Below are positions 8,594 to 17,376 of a DNA stretch of 64,000 nucleotides, in pieces. Position 1 is the stretch's first letter. Each line of letters starts with the position of its first letter. The stretch comes from Actinomadura atramentaria DSM 43919 (lineage in GTDB: Bacteria > Actinomycetota > Actinomycetes > Streptosporangiales > Streptosporangiaceae): the NCBI RefSeq assembly GCF_000381885.1, contig NZ_KB907222.1, forward strand, positions 118,006-182,005. The letters are read 5' to 3'. The position numbers and the translations under genes are program-made. The notes beneath the pieces are model-generated. The model was not told the DNA's origin. It worked only from the letters and a program-made list of their open reading frames with translations, and did not search any database.

Positions 8594-10243
8594 CTAGGAG
8601 CGCGGCCGGACGCGCGGCAGCACGACCGACGACGCGTGCGCCGGATCGTGGAAGACCTCCTGCACGACCGGCACCATCCGGGTGGCCGTGCCGACCGGCT
8701 CGCCCGTGCCCGGATTGCGGGCCACGCGCGGGTACGCGCCGCCGCAGACCTGCACGCGCAGCCGGTGCCCGGCGCGGAACCGGTGCCCGGTCGGCCACAG
8801 CTCGACCGACACGCGGCGCACGCCGTCCGCGTCCGCCTCCGGCGCGTCCGGCAGCAGCCGCCGCATGCCCTCGCACAGGTTCAGCGACGTCCCGTCCGGC
8901 GCGACGTCGCACAGCCGCACGACCACGTCGTGGTGCCCGCTGTCGGCGCGGACGAACAGGTCCGCGCGGACCGGCCCGACGAACTCGGCGTCCTCGGGCA
9001 GCGGGTCGGAGGTGTGGACGAGCACGTCCCGCCGCTTCTCCAGCTTCCGCTGGTCGGTGACGGGTTTGCTGCCGCCGAGCAGCGTCGGCCCGCCGAGGAA
9101 CGGCGTCGGGTGCAGCGGGTCGTAGCGGAACCGGTCCGGCGCGGACGGCGGGGGAGCGCCGGTGCCGAGCCCGCCGTCCGGCTGCAGGTACCACGCCTCC
9201 TCCCGCATCCCGGGGACGGGCCAGTCGGGGTACTCCCGCCACTCGTCCGCGCCCGTCACGAACAGCCGGACGGGCTGCGCGCGCAGCCCGGACGGATCGT
9301 CCAGCAGATGCGCCCGGAACCACCGCAGCGCCTCGTCCACCGAACCGCGCATCATCCGCTGGTCGGCGTGGAACCACGGACCGATCGTCAGGTGCGGGCG
9401 GCGGCCCGCCGCGCGCAGCGCCGCGTAGTCCTTGAGCTGCCACGGCAGGAAGATGTCGTACCAGCCGCCGGTCATGTTGACCGGGGCGCTCACCTCCGCG
9501 ACGGTCGGGGAGAAGTCGCGGCGGTCCCAGAACGGGGTGTCGGGGCCGTTGGTCAGCAGGTCCTGGAAGAACTTCTGCGGCTCGCCCGTCGCCAGCCGGT
9601 CCAGTTCCGCGATGGGGCGGCCCGACAGCGCGGCGCGGCGCGCCCGGCGCGGCGAGAAGAACCCGGTCGTCAGCCCGGACAGCGGCGACTTCAGCCGGGC
9701 CGTCAGGTCCACCCAGATCAGCGTGGACTCCAGCGCGAACGTGCCGCCGACGTTGATCGCCTCGCGGAACTGCGATGCGGTGACCTGCATCGACAGCGCC
9801 CGCAGCTCGGGTCCGGCCTCGGCGGCGACGGCCCACTGGACGTAGCCGAGGTAGCTCGGGCCGTGCATGGCGAACGTCCCGCCGAACCAGGGCTGCTCCT
9901 TGAGCCAGGCGATGGTGGCCAGGCCGTCGTCGCGCTCGTCCAGCGCCTCGAACTCGCCGCCGGACCCGAACCCGCCGCGCACGCTCTGCACGACGGCCTG
10001 GAAGCCGTGCGAGGCGAACGCCTGGCCGCACATCAGGCCGAACGGCCCGCGCCGCCCGTAGGGGGAGCGGACCAGGACGGTCGGCGGCCGCTCCACGCCG
10101 TCCGGCGCGTAGTGGTCGGCCAGCAGGACCACGCCGTCGTGCGCGGGGACGCGCAGGTCGCGGGTCACCGCGACCCGGTGGGGGCCGTTCCGCAGTCCGA
10201 GCGCCGTGACCCCGAGCCGGCGCATCACGCCCACGCCTACCAT
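8594..10243 (-). CDS. CocE/NonD family hydrolase (X-Pro dipeptidyl-peptidase S15-like)
   Basis: A 549-residue alpha/beta hydrolase of the cocaine esterase/S15 group. The triad is visible: nucleophile Ser130 in GPSYLGY, Asp263 in GGWYDIF, His292 in IGPWFHA. The C-terminal part (from about 400) is the beta-sandwich found in this family. These enzymes cleave esters, amides or proline-containing peptides; the substrate cannot be inferred. ATG at 10243 sits too close to its GGGAG, so ATG at 10225 is an equally plausible start. No signal peptide is visible. Confidence 0.87.
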   Translation of the reverse strand: MVGVGVMRRLGVTALGLRNGPHRVAVTRDLRVPAHDGVVLLADHYAPDGVERPPTVLVRSPYGRRGPFGLMCGQAFASHGFQAVVQSVRGGFGSGGEFEALDERDDGLATIAWLKEQPWFGGTFAMHGPSYLGYVQWAVAAEAGPELRALSMQVTASQFREAINVGGTFALESTLIWVDLTARLKSPLSGLTTGFFSPRRARRAALSGRPIAELDRLATGEPQKFFQDLLTNGPDTPFWDRRDFSPTVAEVSAPVNMTGGWYDIFLPWQLKDYAALRAAGRRPHLTIGPWFHADQRMMRGSVDEALRWFRAHLLDDPSGLRAQPVRLFVTGADEWREYPDWPVPGMREEAWYLQPDGGLGTGAPPPSAPDRFRYDPLHPTPFLGGPTLLGGSKPVTDQRKLEKRRDVLVHTSDPLPEDAEFVGPVRADLFVRADSGHHDVVVRLCDVAPDGTSLNLCEGMRRLLPDAPEADADGVRRVSVELWPTGHRFRAGHRLRVQVCGGAYPRVARNPGTGEPVGTATRMVPVVQEVFHDPAHASSVVLPRVRPRS

Positions 10244-10371
10244 TCTCCCGATCGTAACCGGGGCCCGGCCGCCCCGATCGCCCGCCCCGCGCCCGCCGAC
10301 GTCATTACGATCAAGATCGTCGGAAGCCGCCCGTACCGGGCGGAGTACCAGGACGAGGAGTGATTCCCCCC

Positions 10372-11442
10372 ATGCCTGACTCGGTGGACTGGAGCCGGGT
10401 GATCGCCGCCGCGGTCGTCGTGGCCGCGGCGCTGGCCGTCGCGATCGTGCTGCGCGTCCTGTCGGGGCGGCTCACCCGGCGCGCGGGCGACACCCGGTGG
10501 GCCTGGGACGACCTGCTGGCCCGGCTGCTGCACGACCTCGCGCTGCCGCTGGCCCTGCTCGGCGGGCTGTGGGTCGCCGCCGAGGTCATGGAGCCGTCCG
10601 CGCGGACGCTCGACTACACCGGCAAGGTGCTCACCGCGATCACCGTGATGGTGGTGGCGCTGGCGCTGGCCCGGCTGATCTCCGGCGCGGTCGCGTCCGT
10701 CGCGCACGCCCGGCAGGGGCCCGCCGCCAACACGACGATCTTCGCCAACATCACGCGGGTCGTGGTCGTCGGCATCGGCGTGCTGATCATGCTGCAGAGC
10801 CTCGGGGTGTCGATCACGCCGCTGCTCGGCGCCCTGGGCGTCGGCGGCCTGGCCGTCGCGCTCGCGCTGCAGGACACGCTCGCGAACCTGTTCGCGGGCG
10901 TCCACGTGCTGGCGTCCAAGACGATCGAGCCCGGCGACTACATCCGGCTGAGCACCGGCCAGGAGGGCTACGTCGTCGACATCAACTGGCGCAACACGAC
11001 GATCAAGACGCTGTCGGACAACGTCGAGGTCATCCCGAACCAGCGGTTCTCCGACACGATCCTCACCAACTACCACCGGCCCGCGCAGGACATGTCGCTG
11101 CTGATCCAGGCGCAGGTGCCCTACGACGCCGACCTCGACCTGGTGGAGCGGCTGGTGGTCGAGGTCGGCGCCGAGGTGATGGGCGAGGTGGACGGCGGCG
11201 TGCCCGACGCCGAGGTGCTGGTCCGCTTCCACACCTTCGGCGACTCCAGCATCCGGTTCACGGTCATCCTGCGGACGCAGGAGTTCGGCGACCAGTTCCG
11301 CATCAAGCACGAGTTCGTCAAGCGGCTGCACCGCCGGTTCCGCGACGAGGGCGTCGGCACGCCCTACCCGACGCTGCGGCTCGACCCGGCGGGCGGCGCG
11401 CCGGGCGGCCCGCCGGGCGGCACGGGCGTCAAGGTCGGCTGA
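10372..11442 (+). CDS. Mechanosensitive ion channel, MscS family
   Basis: A 356-residue membrane protein with three or four N-terminal hydrophobic helices, then the MscS pore and beta domain: the Gly/Ala-rich pore helix (ITPLLGALGVGGLAVALALQ), followed by DTLANLFAGVHVLASKTIEPGDYI and the conserved VIPNQ step near residue 220. It opens under hypo-osmotic membrane tension to release solutes. ATG at 10372 was preferred to GTG at 10360 because GAGGAG (10355-10360) would overlap the latter. The C-terminal tail is Gly/Pro-rich. The last 14 bp overlap the convergent TetR gene. Confidence 0.92.
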   Translation: MPDSVDWSRVIAAAVVVAAALAVAIVLRVLSGRLTRRAGDTRWAWDDLLARLLHDLALPLALLGGLWVAAEVMEPSARTLDYTGKVLTAITVMVVALALARLISGAVASVAHARQGPAANTTIFANITRVVVVGIGVLIMLQSLGVSITPLLGALGVGGLAVALALQDTLANLFAGVHVLASKTIEPGDYIRLSTGQEGYVVDINWRNTTIKTLSDNVEVIPNQRFSDTILTNYHRPAQDMSLLIQAQVPYDADLDLVERLVVEVGAEVMGEVDGGVPDAEVLVRFHTFGDSSIRFTVILRTQEFGDQFRIKHEFVKRLHRRFRDEGVGTPYPTLRLDPAGGAPGGPPGGTGVKVG

Positions 11443-12028
11443 CGGCCGCGTCCGGCGCGGCGACGGCGCGGAGCACGATCTCGTCCACGACGAACACCAG
11501 GCCGTCGTCGTCCATGATCTCGCCGCGCGTCATGTACCGGTAGACGACCATCGCGGGGCCGACGTCGGCCATGTCGCGGGTCGCCGCGCCCGGCCGGACG
11601 TCGCCGCGCTCCGCGCCCGCGCGCAGCGTCTCGTACAGCAGGTCCTTGACGGGCCGGATCAGCCGGCCGTGGACCACGTCGTGCATGACGCCGACGCCGT
11701 CGGAGTCCTCCTTCAGGACGCGGAACGCCGCGCCGTTGCAGGTCCCGAGCGCGTCGCGGAACCGGCCGAGCAGCTCCAGCAGGTCGCCGCGCAGCGTCCC
11801 GGCGCGCGGGGGCTCGGGCGGCGGCGGCAGCTCGTGCCGCAGGGCGTCCCCGATCAGCTCCTCCTTGGACGACCAGCGCCGGTAGAGCGCGGCCTTGCCG
11901 GTGTGCGCGGCGGCGGCGACGCCCTCCATCGTGAGCCGCCGGTAGCCGACCTCGACGAGCTGGCCGAACACCGCCGCGAAGATCGCCGCTTCGAGGTCGG
12001 CGCCGCGCCGCCGGATCGGGCCGCTCAT
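11429..12028 (-). CDS. TetR family transcriptional regulator
   Basis: A 199-residue TetR-type repressor. The HTH lies at about residues 13-55 (LEAAIFAAVFGQLVEVGYRR, then TMEGVAAAAHTGKAALYRRW). The C-terminal half is the ligand-binding and dimerisation region. ATG at 12028 gives the usual family length; an upstream start would add an unlikely 47 residues and cross the operators. It is divergent from an MFS exporter, with two near-identical inverted repeats in the gap, so it most likely represses both itself and the exporter until a transported compound binds. Confidence 0.92.
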   Translation of the reverse strand: MSGPIRRRGADLEAAIFAAVFGQLVEVGYRRLTMEGVAAAAHTGKAALYRRWSSKEELIGDALRHELPPPPEPPRAGTLRGDLLELLGRFRDALGTCNGAAFRVLKEDSDGVGVMHDVVHGRLIRPVKDLLYETLRAGAERGDVRPGAATRDMADVGPAMVVYRYMTRGEIMDDDGLVFVVDEIVLRAVAAPDAAVSRP

Positions 12029-12048
12029 CCCCGGCGCCCCAAGGTAGT

Positions 12049-12062
12049 GAACGATCGCGTTC
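12049..12062. promoter_or_regulatory. Predicted TetR operator, copy 1
   Basis: GAACG-ATCG-CGTTC: 5-bp inverted half-sites with a 4-bp spacer, 21 bp upstream of the TetR start. The wider context (AGTGAACGA...CGTTCC) is shared with the second copy 51 bp away. Confidence 0.7.
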
Positions 12063-12099
12063 CCTTTTTCGTGTCGCGGTGGTAACTTGCCCTCATAGT

Positions 12100-12113
12100 G
12101 AACGAACCCGTTC
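12100..12113. promoter_or_regulatory. Predicted TetR operator, copy 2
   Basis: GAACG-AACC-CGTTC has the same half-sites and spacing as copy 1. It lies 27 bp before the GTG of the MFS exporter, where a bound repressor would block its promoter. Confidence 0.7.
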
Positions 12114-12140
12114 CTTAAATCATTCCGTGCGGAGGTCGCA

Positions 12141-13529
12141 GTGCCGACTGTCCCGACGGGAAGGACCACCGGTCGGCAGGCCCCGCCCGGCGTTCCGTCC
12201 CCCCTCCATCATCCCGGACTCGCCCTCGCGGCGATCGTCGGCGGTCAGCTCATGATCGGCATCGACACGTCCGTGGTCACCATCGCGCTCCCCGACATCG
12301 GCCGCGAGACCGGCCTGTCCACCGGGGGCCTCGCGTGGGTCTTCAACGCCTACATGATCGCGTTCGGCGGGCTGCTGCTGCTCGGCGGTCGGGCCGGCGA
12401 CGTCTTCGGCCGCCGCCGCGTGTTCGTCGGCGGCATCGCGGCGTTCACGCTGGCGTCCCTGCTCGGCGGGTGCGCGCCCGGCGGCGGCGCGCTCGTCGCC
12501 GCCCGCGCCTTCCAGGGGCTCGCCGCCGCGTTCTGCGCGCCGAGCGGGATGGCGCTGATCGCCGCGCTGTTCGACGGCCCGGCGCGGGTCCGCGCGCTCA
12601 GCCTCTTCTCCGCCGTCACCGGGGTCGGGGGCGCGCTCGGCATGGTCCTCGGCGGCGTCCTCACCGAGGCCGCGTCGTGGCGGTGGGTGTTCTTCGTCAA
12701 CGTGCCGGTCGGCGCGGTCCTCGCCGTGCTCGCCGCCCGCGTCCTGGCCGAGACGCCGCGCCGTCCCGGCCGGTTCGACGCGGCGGGCGCGCTCGGCTCG
12801 GTCGCCGGGATGACGGCCCTGGTGTACCTGTTCATCCGCGCGGGCGACGCGGGCTGGTCGGACGCGCGCGTCGCCGTCGCCGCGGCCGCCGCCGTCCTCG
12901 CGCTCGGCGCGTTCGTCCTGGTCGAGCGGCGCGCCGCGCAGCCGGTCGTGCCGCTCGGGCTCTTCCGCGACCGCAACCGCACGGCCGCCTACCTGGTGCA
13001 GTTCCTGCTGATCGCGGGGCTGTTCGGCGGGAACTTCTTCCTCACCCAGTATTTGCAGGACACGCTCGGGTACGGGCCGCTGCGGGCGGGCGCGGCGTTC
13101 CTGCCGATCGTCCTCGCGCAGTTCGCCGTCGTGCGGACGGTCCCGCGCCTGCTGCCGAGGCTCGGCGCGAAACCGCTCGTCGCGGCCGGAAGCCTGCTCG
13201 TCGCCGCCGGGTTCGCCTGGCTCGCGCTGCTGCCGGACCACGCCGGGTACGCGACCGGGCTGCTGGTCCCGTTCGCGCTCATCGGCGGGGGCGCGGGGAT
13301 GTCGGTCATGCCGCTGAACGCCGAGATCCTCGCCCGCGTCGAGCCCACCGAGGCGGGCGCGGCGTCCGGCGTCTCCCAGGCGATGCTGTGGTCGGGCGGC
13401 GCGGTCGGGTCGGCCGTCGTCGTGACCGCGCAGTCCGGCGGCGCGACGGCCGTGTTCACCGTCGCGGCGGGCTTCGCGGCGGCGGCCCTCCTCATGGTCG
13501 CCGCCGTGCTGCGCCGCGCGGCCGCCTAA
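12141..13529 (+). CDS. MFS transporter, DHA2 (EmrB/QacA) drug exporter type
   Basis: A 462-residue major-facilitator protein with about 14 hydrophobic segments. Motif C-type and motif A-type sequences are present (GIDTSVVTIALPDIG in TM1; GGRAGDVFGRRRVF in the TM2-3 loop; WRWVFFVNVPVG). It is a proton-driven exporter of small, often hydrophobic compounds. The GTG start is set by GGAGG at 12131-12135. It is divergent from, and presumably controlled by, the TetR regulator. The stop overlaps the convergent exonuclease by 3 bp. Confidence 0.92.
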   Translation: MPTVPTGRTTGRQAPPGVPSPLHHPGLALAAIVGGQLMIGIDTSVVTIALPDIGRETGLSTGGLAWVFNAYMIAFGGLLLLGGRAGDVFGRRRVFVGGIAAFTLASLLGGCAPGGGALVAARAFQGLAAAFCAPSGMALIAALFDGPARVRALSLFSAVTGVGGALGMVLGGVLTEAASWRWVFFVNVPVGAVLAVLAARVLAETPRRPGRFDAAGALGSVAGMTALVYLFIRAGDAGWSDARVAVAAAAAVLALGAFVLVERRAAQPVVPLGLFRDRNRTAAYLVQFLLIAGLFGGNFFLTQYLQDTLGYGPLRAGAAFLPIVLAQFAVVRTVPRLLPRLGAKPLVAAGSLLVAAGFAWLALLPDHAGYATGLLVPFALIGGGAGMSVMPLNAEILARVEPTEAGAASGVSQAMLWSGGAVGSAVVVTAQSGGATAVFTVAAGFAAAALLMVAAVLRRAAA

Positions 13530-14086
13530 CCCGCGGCGGGCCAGTCGCCGCGCTCCACCAGCTCCAGCACGAGCTTGGCGATGTTCCACGCGTCGTCCAC
13601 GCCGCTGTGGTGCCGCCCCTCCAGCTCCATCCCGCTGCCGCGCAGCGCCGCCGCCATCCCGAGGCGGCGGCGCAGCCCGCGGCTCGCGGCGTGGACGGCC
13701 TTGGCGTTCACGTGCCGCGCCTCGAACGGGTACGGCACGCCCGCCCGCCCGCACTGCGCCTCGAACTGCTTGCGGTCGTAGTCGCCCCAGCTCGCCCACA
13801 GCCGCGAACCGGAACGGTGCTCGCGCTCCAGCAGCGCGCACGCCTCGCGGAACGAGACGCCGGTGGCGACCTCGGCCGGCGTCAGGCCCGTCAGCTCGGT
13901 GCAGAACGCGCTGACCTCGGAGCGGTCCGGCCGGACGAGCACCCGGTGCCGCCCGACGCGGCGGCGGGCCGCCGGGTCGACGACGCACAGGCCGATCTCG
14001 ATGATCTCGTTGTGCTGCCCGGGCGGGACCGGGCCGTCCCAGCAGGTGGCCTCGACGTCGATGACGTTGATCAGGAGATCGTCCAT
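13526..14086 (-). CDS. 3'-5' exonuclease, DnaQ-like DEDDh (KapD/ERI-1-like)
   Basis: A 186-residue nuclease. The DEDDh residues are visible: Asp10 and Glu12 (VIDVEAT), Asp102 (SWGDYD), His160 and Asp165 (HHSGVDDAWN). The sequence DVEATCW and the Y-D-R-K-Q segment resemble the small RNA/DNA exonucleases of the KapD/ERI-1 group rather than the polymerase III proofreading subunit. No partner gene is adjacent. The substrate (RNA or DNA ends) is undetermined. Confidence 0.88.
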   Translation of the reverse strand: MDDLLINVIDVEATCWDGPVPPGQHNEIIEIGLCVVDPAARRRVGRHRVLVRPDRSEVSAFCTELTGLTPAEVATGVSFREACALLEREHRSGSRLWASWGDYDRKQFEAQCGRAGVPYPFEARHVNAKAVHAASRGLRRRLGMAAALRGSGMELEGRHHSGVDDAWNIAKLVLELVERGDWPAAG

Positions 14087-14101
14087 GACGGCCGACGCTA
14101 G

Positions 14102-14119
14102 CCGCCCGGGTCCGGGCGG
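14102..14119 (-). terminator. Hairpin downstream of the acyltransferase gene
   Basis: CCGCCCG (14102-14108), loop GGTC, CGGGCGG (14113-14119). It lies just past the stop of the minus-strand acyltransferase and before the exonuclease start. No U-tract follows on the minus strand, so it would be an I-shaped terminator. Confidence 0.5.
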
Positions 14120-14132
14120 TACGACCGGTTTT

Positions 14133-14837
14133 TCAGGCCGCGCGGCGGGTCTCGCCGGATTTCGGGGGACGGGTGCCGCGGCGCGGCGCGTAGGCGTCCA
14201 CGTACTCCTGGCCCGACAGGGCGTGGATCGCGCGCATCACCGCGTCGGTCAGCTCGCGGGCGTCGTCGGGGCCGTAGCCGGCCGGGCTCAGCGGGCGGCC
14301 GATCCGCACGCCGACGCGGCCCGGCCGGGGCACGGCACGGCCCGGCGGCTGCACGCGGTCGGTGCCCGCCAGCGCGACCGGCACGATCGGCGCGCCGGTC
14401 CGCAGCGCGAGCCGCGCCACGCCCGTGTGGCCCCGGTACAGGCGGCCGTCGGGGGAGCGGGTGCCCTCGGGGTGCAGCGCGAACACGCCGCCCGCGTCCA
14501 GCACGCGCGCTCCCGCGTCCAGCGCGGCCTGCGCCGCCGCGCCGCCGGACCGGTCCACCGCGATGGCCCCGACGCCCCGGAAGAACGCCGCCATCGCCCG
14601 GCCCGCCGCGCCCGGCCGGGTGAAGTACTCGTGCTTGCCGAGGAAGAACACCTGCCGCGGCATCACCAGCGGCAGCACGAACGAGTCGCAGAACGCCAGG
14701 TGGTTCGCGGCGAGGATCACCGGGCCCGACGCCGGGACGCGCTCGCGGCCCTCGACCCGGGGCCGGAACGCGACGCGCAGCGCCGGGCCGAGGACGACGT
14801 GCTTCATGAGCGGGTAGATCAGCGTCGCGGAGTCCAT
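14133..14837 (-). CDS. 1-acyl-sn-glycerol-3-phosphate acyltransferase (PlsC family)
   Basis: A 234-residue acyltransferase carrying block I NHLAFCD (catalytic His46, Asp51), the substrate-binding block around EGTRS (HPEGTRSPDG at 122-131) and block IV VPVALAGTD. It transfers an acyl group to lysophosphatidic acid in phospholipid synthesis, at the inner membrane face. Several PlsC paralogues usually exist in actinomycetes, so the precise substrate is open. It has its own hairpins on both sides and appears monocistronic. Confidence 0.9.
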   Translation of the reverse strand: MDSATLIYPLMKHVVLGPALRVAFRPRVEGRERVPASGPVILAANHLAFCDSFVLPLVMPRQVFFLGKHEYFTRPGAAGRAMAAFFRGVGAIAVDRSGGAAAQAALDAGARVLDAGGVFALHPEGTRSPDGRLYRGHTGVARLALRTGAPIVPVALAGTDRVQPPGRAVPRPGRVGVRIGRPLSPAGYGPDDARELTDAVMRAIHALSGQEYVDAYAPRRGTRPPKSGETRRAA

Positions 14838-14885
14838 GTATCGAGCGTAGGAACGCGGGCGCCGCGCCCGCGGTGCCCGCGCATA

Positions 14886-14910
14886 ACAAAGCGGACCGTC
14901 CGGACTTTGT
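14886..14910 (-). terminator. Hairpin between the helical-repeat protein gene and the acyltransferase gene
   Basis: Arms ACAAAG (14886-14891) and CTTTGT (14905-14910) enclose a second stem of 4 bp with a short bulge and a 3-nt loop. It is positioned as the terminator of the upstream minus-strand gene (stop 14931); an operator role for the acyltransferase cannot be excluded. Confidence 0.5.
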
Positions 14911-14930
14911 AGGGTTCCGTACTTGCCCGG

Positions 14931-16418
14931 TCAGCCGCCGGCCAGGGCGCGCAGGCGGCCCCGCAGGTCGTCGTCGGGCTCCTCCGCGAGCGCGCGGCGC
15001 AGCGCGTCCGCCGCCTCGGGCGGCCGGGCGTCGCCCCACGCGTCCAGCGTGCGGGCGGCGGCGTTCCGCGCGGACGTCACCGGGCACCGCAGCGCCGCCG
15101 CCACCAGCGGCCAGCCCAGCCCCGGATGGCCGTCGAGCGCGTCGACGACCGCCCCGAGCGCCCGGTGCGGCGCGTGGTCCGGGCCGACGCCGAGGGACGT
15201 GCCCGGGCCCGTCGCGATCTCCGCCAGCGGCAGGACCTCCGCCGCCCACGCGATCAGCGGCGCGGCCTCCGCGGTGTCCGCGCCGCCGAGCGCGCCCACC
15301 CAGTGCTGGACGGCGAACGGGTCGTCGCGCAGCCGCGCGGCGTGCGCGGGCCGCACCGGGACGCCCAGCAGACGGCCCGCCTCGTCGCCCCGGTAGAACA
15401 GCTCCGGGTCCGGCGACCGCAGCGCGGCCGTCGCGAGATCCGGCCACTCGGGGCGGGCCAGCACGGCGTCCGCCGCGCCGACGAGGCCCGGCCAGTGCGC
15501 GGCGGCGTGGTCGCGCAGGGCGTGCGCCGCGAGGTAGTGGCGCAGGTCGGCGGGGGCCGCCGCCGCGTGCCGCAGGTACCGGCCGGTGGCGCGCTCGCCG
15601 TCGGCGTACCCGGCCATGCCGATCATCGGACCGCCGTCCGTCGCGAGGGCGGTGAGGATTCCGGCGGCGGCCGCCATGAGCTCCGCGTCCGACCCGGCGG
15701 CGGGCGCGGCGAGCGCGTCCGCGAGGCCGCCGGTCTCGGCGGCGATCCCGGCCAGGTACTCGTCCATGACGTCGTTGCGGAAGCCCTCCCGCAGAATCCA
15801 GTCGCGCAGCTCCGGGTTCTCCGTCGCCGACAGCCGCTCGACCAGGTGGACGCGGCCCCAGCCGGTGACCCGCCGCGCCAGGTCCCACAGCACGGCCTCG
15901 GGGTCGCCGTCGCCGTTGCCGAGCGCGACGGCCGCGAACAGCGTGAACTCGTCGTGCCGGCCCAGCGTCAGCAGGACGTCGCGGTGGTGGGACGCGTCGA
16001 ACATGCCGAGCAGCGCGATGCCCGCCTTCACCGCCTCGCGCCGCGCGGACCGCGTCGCCAGCGCCATGCCGAGGCCGTGGATCAGCTCGGGGTCGTCCGC
16101 CTCGGCGCGGACCCGCGTCAGCAGGTCCTCCACCAGCGCGACGACGCTGACGTCCGCCACGGCCTCCTCGACGCGCGCGGGCTCGCCCGACAGCACCGCG
16201 GCGACGACCCGGTCCACCTCGGCGGGGTCGGCCGCGCCGCCCCAGTGGTGGGTCAGGACGCCGTCGCGCGCGCCCGGCGCCCACGGCGTCGTCTGCTCGG
16301 CGTCGTCGGGCAGCGCCTCGCCGCCGTCGCGCAGCCCCGGCCCGTCCGGGCGCAGGTGGGCGCGGATGTGGTCGTGGATGGAGGTCGTTCGCGCGTCCTC
16401 GCGCCGCCGTCGAAACAT
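14931..16418 (-). CDS. Hypothetical protein, alpha-helical (HEAT-like) repeats
   Basis: I do not recognise a named family. The 495-residue product has a charged N-terminus and then is almost wholly predicted alpha-helical, with repeated short Ala/Leu-rich helix pairs and acidic turns, for example VALVEDLLTRVRAEADDPEL and RCPVTSARNAAARTLDAWGD. The last 80 residues read like HEAT/adaptin-type repeats. No signal peptide, membrane segment or enzyme motif is visible. Such scaffolds commonly mediate protein contacts. It is flanked by hairpins and looks monocistronic. Confidence 0.7.
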   Translation of the reverse strand: MFRRRREDARTTSIHDHIRAHLRPDGPGLRDGGEALPDDAEQTTPWAPGARDGVLTHHWGGAADPAEVDRVVAAVLSGEPARVEEAVADVSVVALVEDLLTRVRAEADDPELIHGLGMALATRSARREAVKAGIALLGMFDASHHRDVLLTLGRHDEFTLFAAVALGNGDGDPEAVLWDLARRVTGWGRVHLVERLSATENPELRDWILREGFRNDVMDEYLAGIAAETGGLADALAAPAAGSDAELMAAAAGILTALATDGGPMIGMAGYADGERATGRYLRHAAAAPADLRHYLAAHALRDHAAAHWPGLVGAADAVLARPEWPDLATAALRSPDPELFYRGDEAGRLLGVPVRPAHAARLRDDPFAVQHWVGALGGADTAEAAPLIAWAAEVLPLAEIATGPGTSLGVGPDHAPHRALGAVVDALDGHPGLGWPLVAAALRCPVTSARNAAARTLDAWGDARPPEAADALRRALAEEPDDDLRGRLRALAGG

Positions 16419-16442
16419 CCGGACAATCTACGGACGCGGCGT

Positions 16443-16476
16443 CCGGGCGGACACCGGTTTTTTCCGATCCGCCCGG
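16443..16476 (-). terminator. Terminator of the SPFH/RHH/GPP34 operon
   Basis: CCGGGCGGA (16443-16451) and TCCGCCCGG (16468-16476) form a perfect 9-bp stem with a 16-nt loop, 16 bp past the GPP34 stop. Confidence 0.65.
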
Positions 16477-16491
16477 TTCGCCCGGCCCGGG

Positions 16492-17121
16492 TCAGCCGCC
16501 CGCCGTGGTCACCGCGATCTGCTGCGCCCGGATCGCCTTGTGGACCGCCGGGGCCGCCGGGCCCGACCGGGCCGTCAGCTCGGCGATGCGGCGCCTGTGC
16601 CGCCGCCGGTCCGCGCGCGGCAGGACCGTGGACAGCTCGCCCGCCGCCGCGAGCGCCACCGCCGCCGCGTCGTAGCTGTTGACGTGCGCGACCGGGCGGC
16701 CGCGCAGCGCCGCCGCGGCCCCGCCCCACAGCTCCTTCACCACGCGCGGGTCCTTGACCGTCACGCGGTGCCGGGGGAACAGGCCGAGGACGCGCGTGGA
16801 GCGGACGCGAATCCAGCCGTCGCGCTCCAGCTCCTCGCGGACCGTCCGCACCATCGCGCGGCTGTCCCGCCGCACCCAGTGCTGCCAGCTCTTCGGGCGG
16901 CCCGCCGCGAGCTGCGCGAGAACGCCGTACGGGTCGTCGCCCGGCGTGCCGGGGACGGGCCTGCCCTTCTCCTCGACGATCCGCCCGTCGAGGAACAGTT
17001 CGGTCAGCGCCGCGCCGCGCAGGACGTAGCCGAGCCTGCTCCCGCCCGTGATCCGCTGCTTGCGGACGTCGTAGGCCAGCAGGAACATCCGGTCCGGGAG
17101 GGTGTCGGGCGTCGTGGTCAT
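16492..17121 (-). CDS. GPP34 (GOLPH3-like) family phosphoprotein
   Basis: A 209-residue protein matching the GPP34 family: FLLAYDVRKQRITGGSRLGY near the start, then AALTELFLDGRI and later AAVALAAAGELSTVL. The eukaryotic member GOLPH3 binds phosphatidylinositol-4-phosphate on Golgi membranes; actinomycetes carry many homologues of unknown function, probably peripheral membrane proteins. It is the last gene of the operon, and its ATG overlaps the RHH gene's stop by 4 bp, so the two are translationally coupled. Arg-rich helices near residue 170 could contact phospholipid headgroups (inference). Confidence 0.85.
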   Translation of the reverse strand: MTTTPDTLPDRMFLLAYDVRKQRITGGSRLGYVLRGAALTELFLDGRIVEEKGRPVPGTPGDDPYGVLAQLAAGRPKSWQHWVRRDSRAMVRTVREELERDGWIRVRSTRVLGLFPRHRVTVKDPRVVKELWGGAAAALRGRPVAHVNSYDAAAVALAAAGELSTVLPRADRRRHRRRIAELTARSGPAAPAVHKAIRAQQIAVTTAGG

Positions 17122-17372
17122 CGGTGGTCCTCTTCCCCGTCGTCTCCGTCTTCGTTCTCCGCGGCGGGCGCGTCGCCGGCCTTGCGGGGCCGCCCCGGCC
17201 GCCGCATCCGGCCCGCGGAGCCGGGCATCCGCCCGGCGTCCGCCAGCGCCCGCCGCAGCAGGAACTCGATCTGGGCGTTGGTGCTGCGCAGCTCGTCGCC
17301 CGCCCAGCGCGCGAGCGCGTCATGCACCGCCGGATCGAGCCTCAGCAGGATCTTCTTGCGCTCGGTCGCCAC
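17118..17372 (-). CDS. Ribbon-helix-helix-type small protein, probable autoregulator
   Basis: An 84-residue protein. Residues 5-45 (KKILLRLDPAVHDALARWAG, then STNAQIEFLLRRAL) fit the beta-strand/helix/helix pattern of Arc/CopG-type DNA-binding proteins. The tail is Pro/Gly-rich and then strongly acidic (ENEDGDDGEEDH). It lies 5 bp after the SPFH stop and overlaps GPP34. Small RHH proteins often bind palindromes as dimers, which makes it the leading candidate for binding the 16-bp palindrome in the operon promoter. Confidence 0.75.
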   Translation of the reverse strand: MATERKKILLRLDPAVHDALARWAGDELRSTNAQIEFLLRRALADAGRMPGSAGRMRRPGRPRKAGDAPAAENEDGDDGEEDHR

Positions 17373-17376
17373 GGGG

